Assembly: GCF_022201045.2 (NCBI RefSeq)
Contig: NC_068557.1
Span: 4,278,001 to 4,342,000, forward strand
Length of the DNA: 64,000 bases
Reading direction: 5' to 3'
Source of the DNA: Citrus sinensis
Taxonomy: Eukaryota; Streptophyta; Magnoliopsida; Sapindales; Rutaceae
In this document: positions 63,622 to 64,000 of the stretch, piece after piece
Position numbering within the stretch: the stretch's first letter is position 1
Layout of the letters: each line of letters opens with the position of its first letter
The notes under the pieces: generated by a model
Told to the model about the DNA's origin: nothing
The model's database searches: none
Seen by the model: only the letters and a program-made list of their open reading frames with translations
Position numbers and translations under genes: made by a program

Positions 63622-64000
63622 TTCTTTTAGCCAAGACAACCAACTTTCAACCAATTGTTTCAAAAAGGGTCTGTCGAGCCTTCAGCCTGAGTCTTTCGGT
63701 TTTATATACTGCGCTTGGACCGGCCGCGGCCCACATAAACACCTCCTATATAGACTCCCCAACTCTTCATAATTATTTTTTTAAAAAAAATTAAAAAATA
63801 GTTATTTTCTTTTCCTATATCGAGCTAATTAGTTTTTCCTCTTTCAAATTTCTCTTATATTTGAATCAAAAGTTAAGTCCTAAAATAAATCTCAATTTGA
63901 AAAAAAATTTGATACCACTTTTATTAGCTCAATGAGGTAATGAAACCTCATTTTTCTGGTCTTTAAAATTATAAGAGGATACCAAGAGAAAAAACGGGTA
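63622..64000 (-). promoter_or_regulatory. ECM29 upstream region
   Basis: The DNA just before the start includes a GC-rich patch with GGCCGCGGCCCA at 63,722-63,733; its TGGGCC core on the gene's strand is a site II-type element about 107 bp from the ATG. TATA-like words (TATATA at about 63,749) are near it. Beyond 63,770 the DNA is AT-rich and nothing else is seen. Confidence 0.4.

Noticed and set aside
1..64000. CRISPR arrays, rRNA or tRNA genes
   Set aside because: None of the expected repeat-spacer patterns, cloverleaf elements or conserved rRNA words were seen; tandem repeats here have two or three units without spacers.

Overview
This is a plant nuclear window: AT-rich, with GT-AG introns, a plant MIR398 gene, a DYW-class pentatricopeptide relic, and short non-autonomous DNA transposons. 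The encoded proteins resemble eudicot ones most, probably a rosid tree. Citrus is a guess; the sequence alone does not fix the species. Gene models were spliced by hand by requiring phase-compatible splice sites and familiar protein sequence.

Layout. 1-7 kb (+): an 8-exon LAS1-like pre-rRNA endonuclease gene. 8.3-8.9 kb (-): a MIR398 precursor with nine GTAC copper-response cores in its presumed promoter. 9.4-12.3 kb (+): a decayed PLS-DYW pentatricopeptide pseudogene. 12.3-19.5 kb: gene-poor DNA with three Mutator-like miniature elements and another palindrome. 19.5-22.1 kb (+): an F-box protein gene. 22.8-23.9 kb (-): a DUF1645 protein. 25.4-28.0 kb (+): a METTL21-type methyltransferase with a probable U12-type intron. 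29.3-33.2 kb (-): MOC1, the chloroplast Holliday junction resolvase. 34.6-37.3 kb (+): the co-chaperonin CPN10. 38.3-40.3 kb (-): a six-exon gene for a small unknown protein. 42.2-63.6 kb (-): a complete 35-exon ECM29 proteasome adaptor gene (1,816 residues deduced), whose introns carry a LINE relic, a hAT-like element, a Harbinger-like MITE, tandem duplications and a G-rich tract.

The genes do not form one pathway. They are mostly single-copy housekeeping genes (rRNA processing, proteasome, organellar chaperonin, plastid DNA recombination), and several sit together in Arabidopsis chromosome 2 (from memory, the At2g268xx block), which suggests conserved synteny. Strong points for follow-up are MIR398 with its GTAC cluster, the AT-to-AA U12-like intron, the GC-AG first intron of ECM29, the perfectly bounded hAT and Mutator-like elements, and a GC-rich 59-codon open frame embedded in the LINE relic. 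I found no clearly new biological system.
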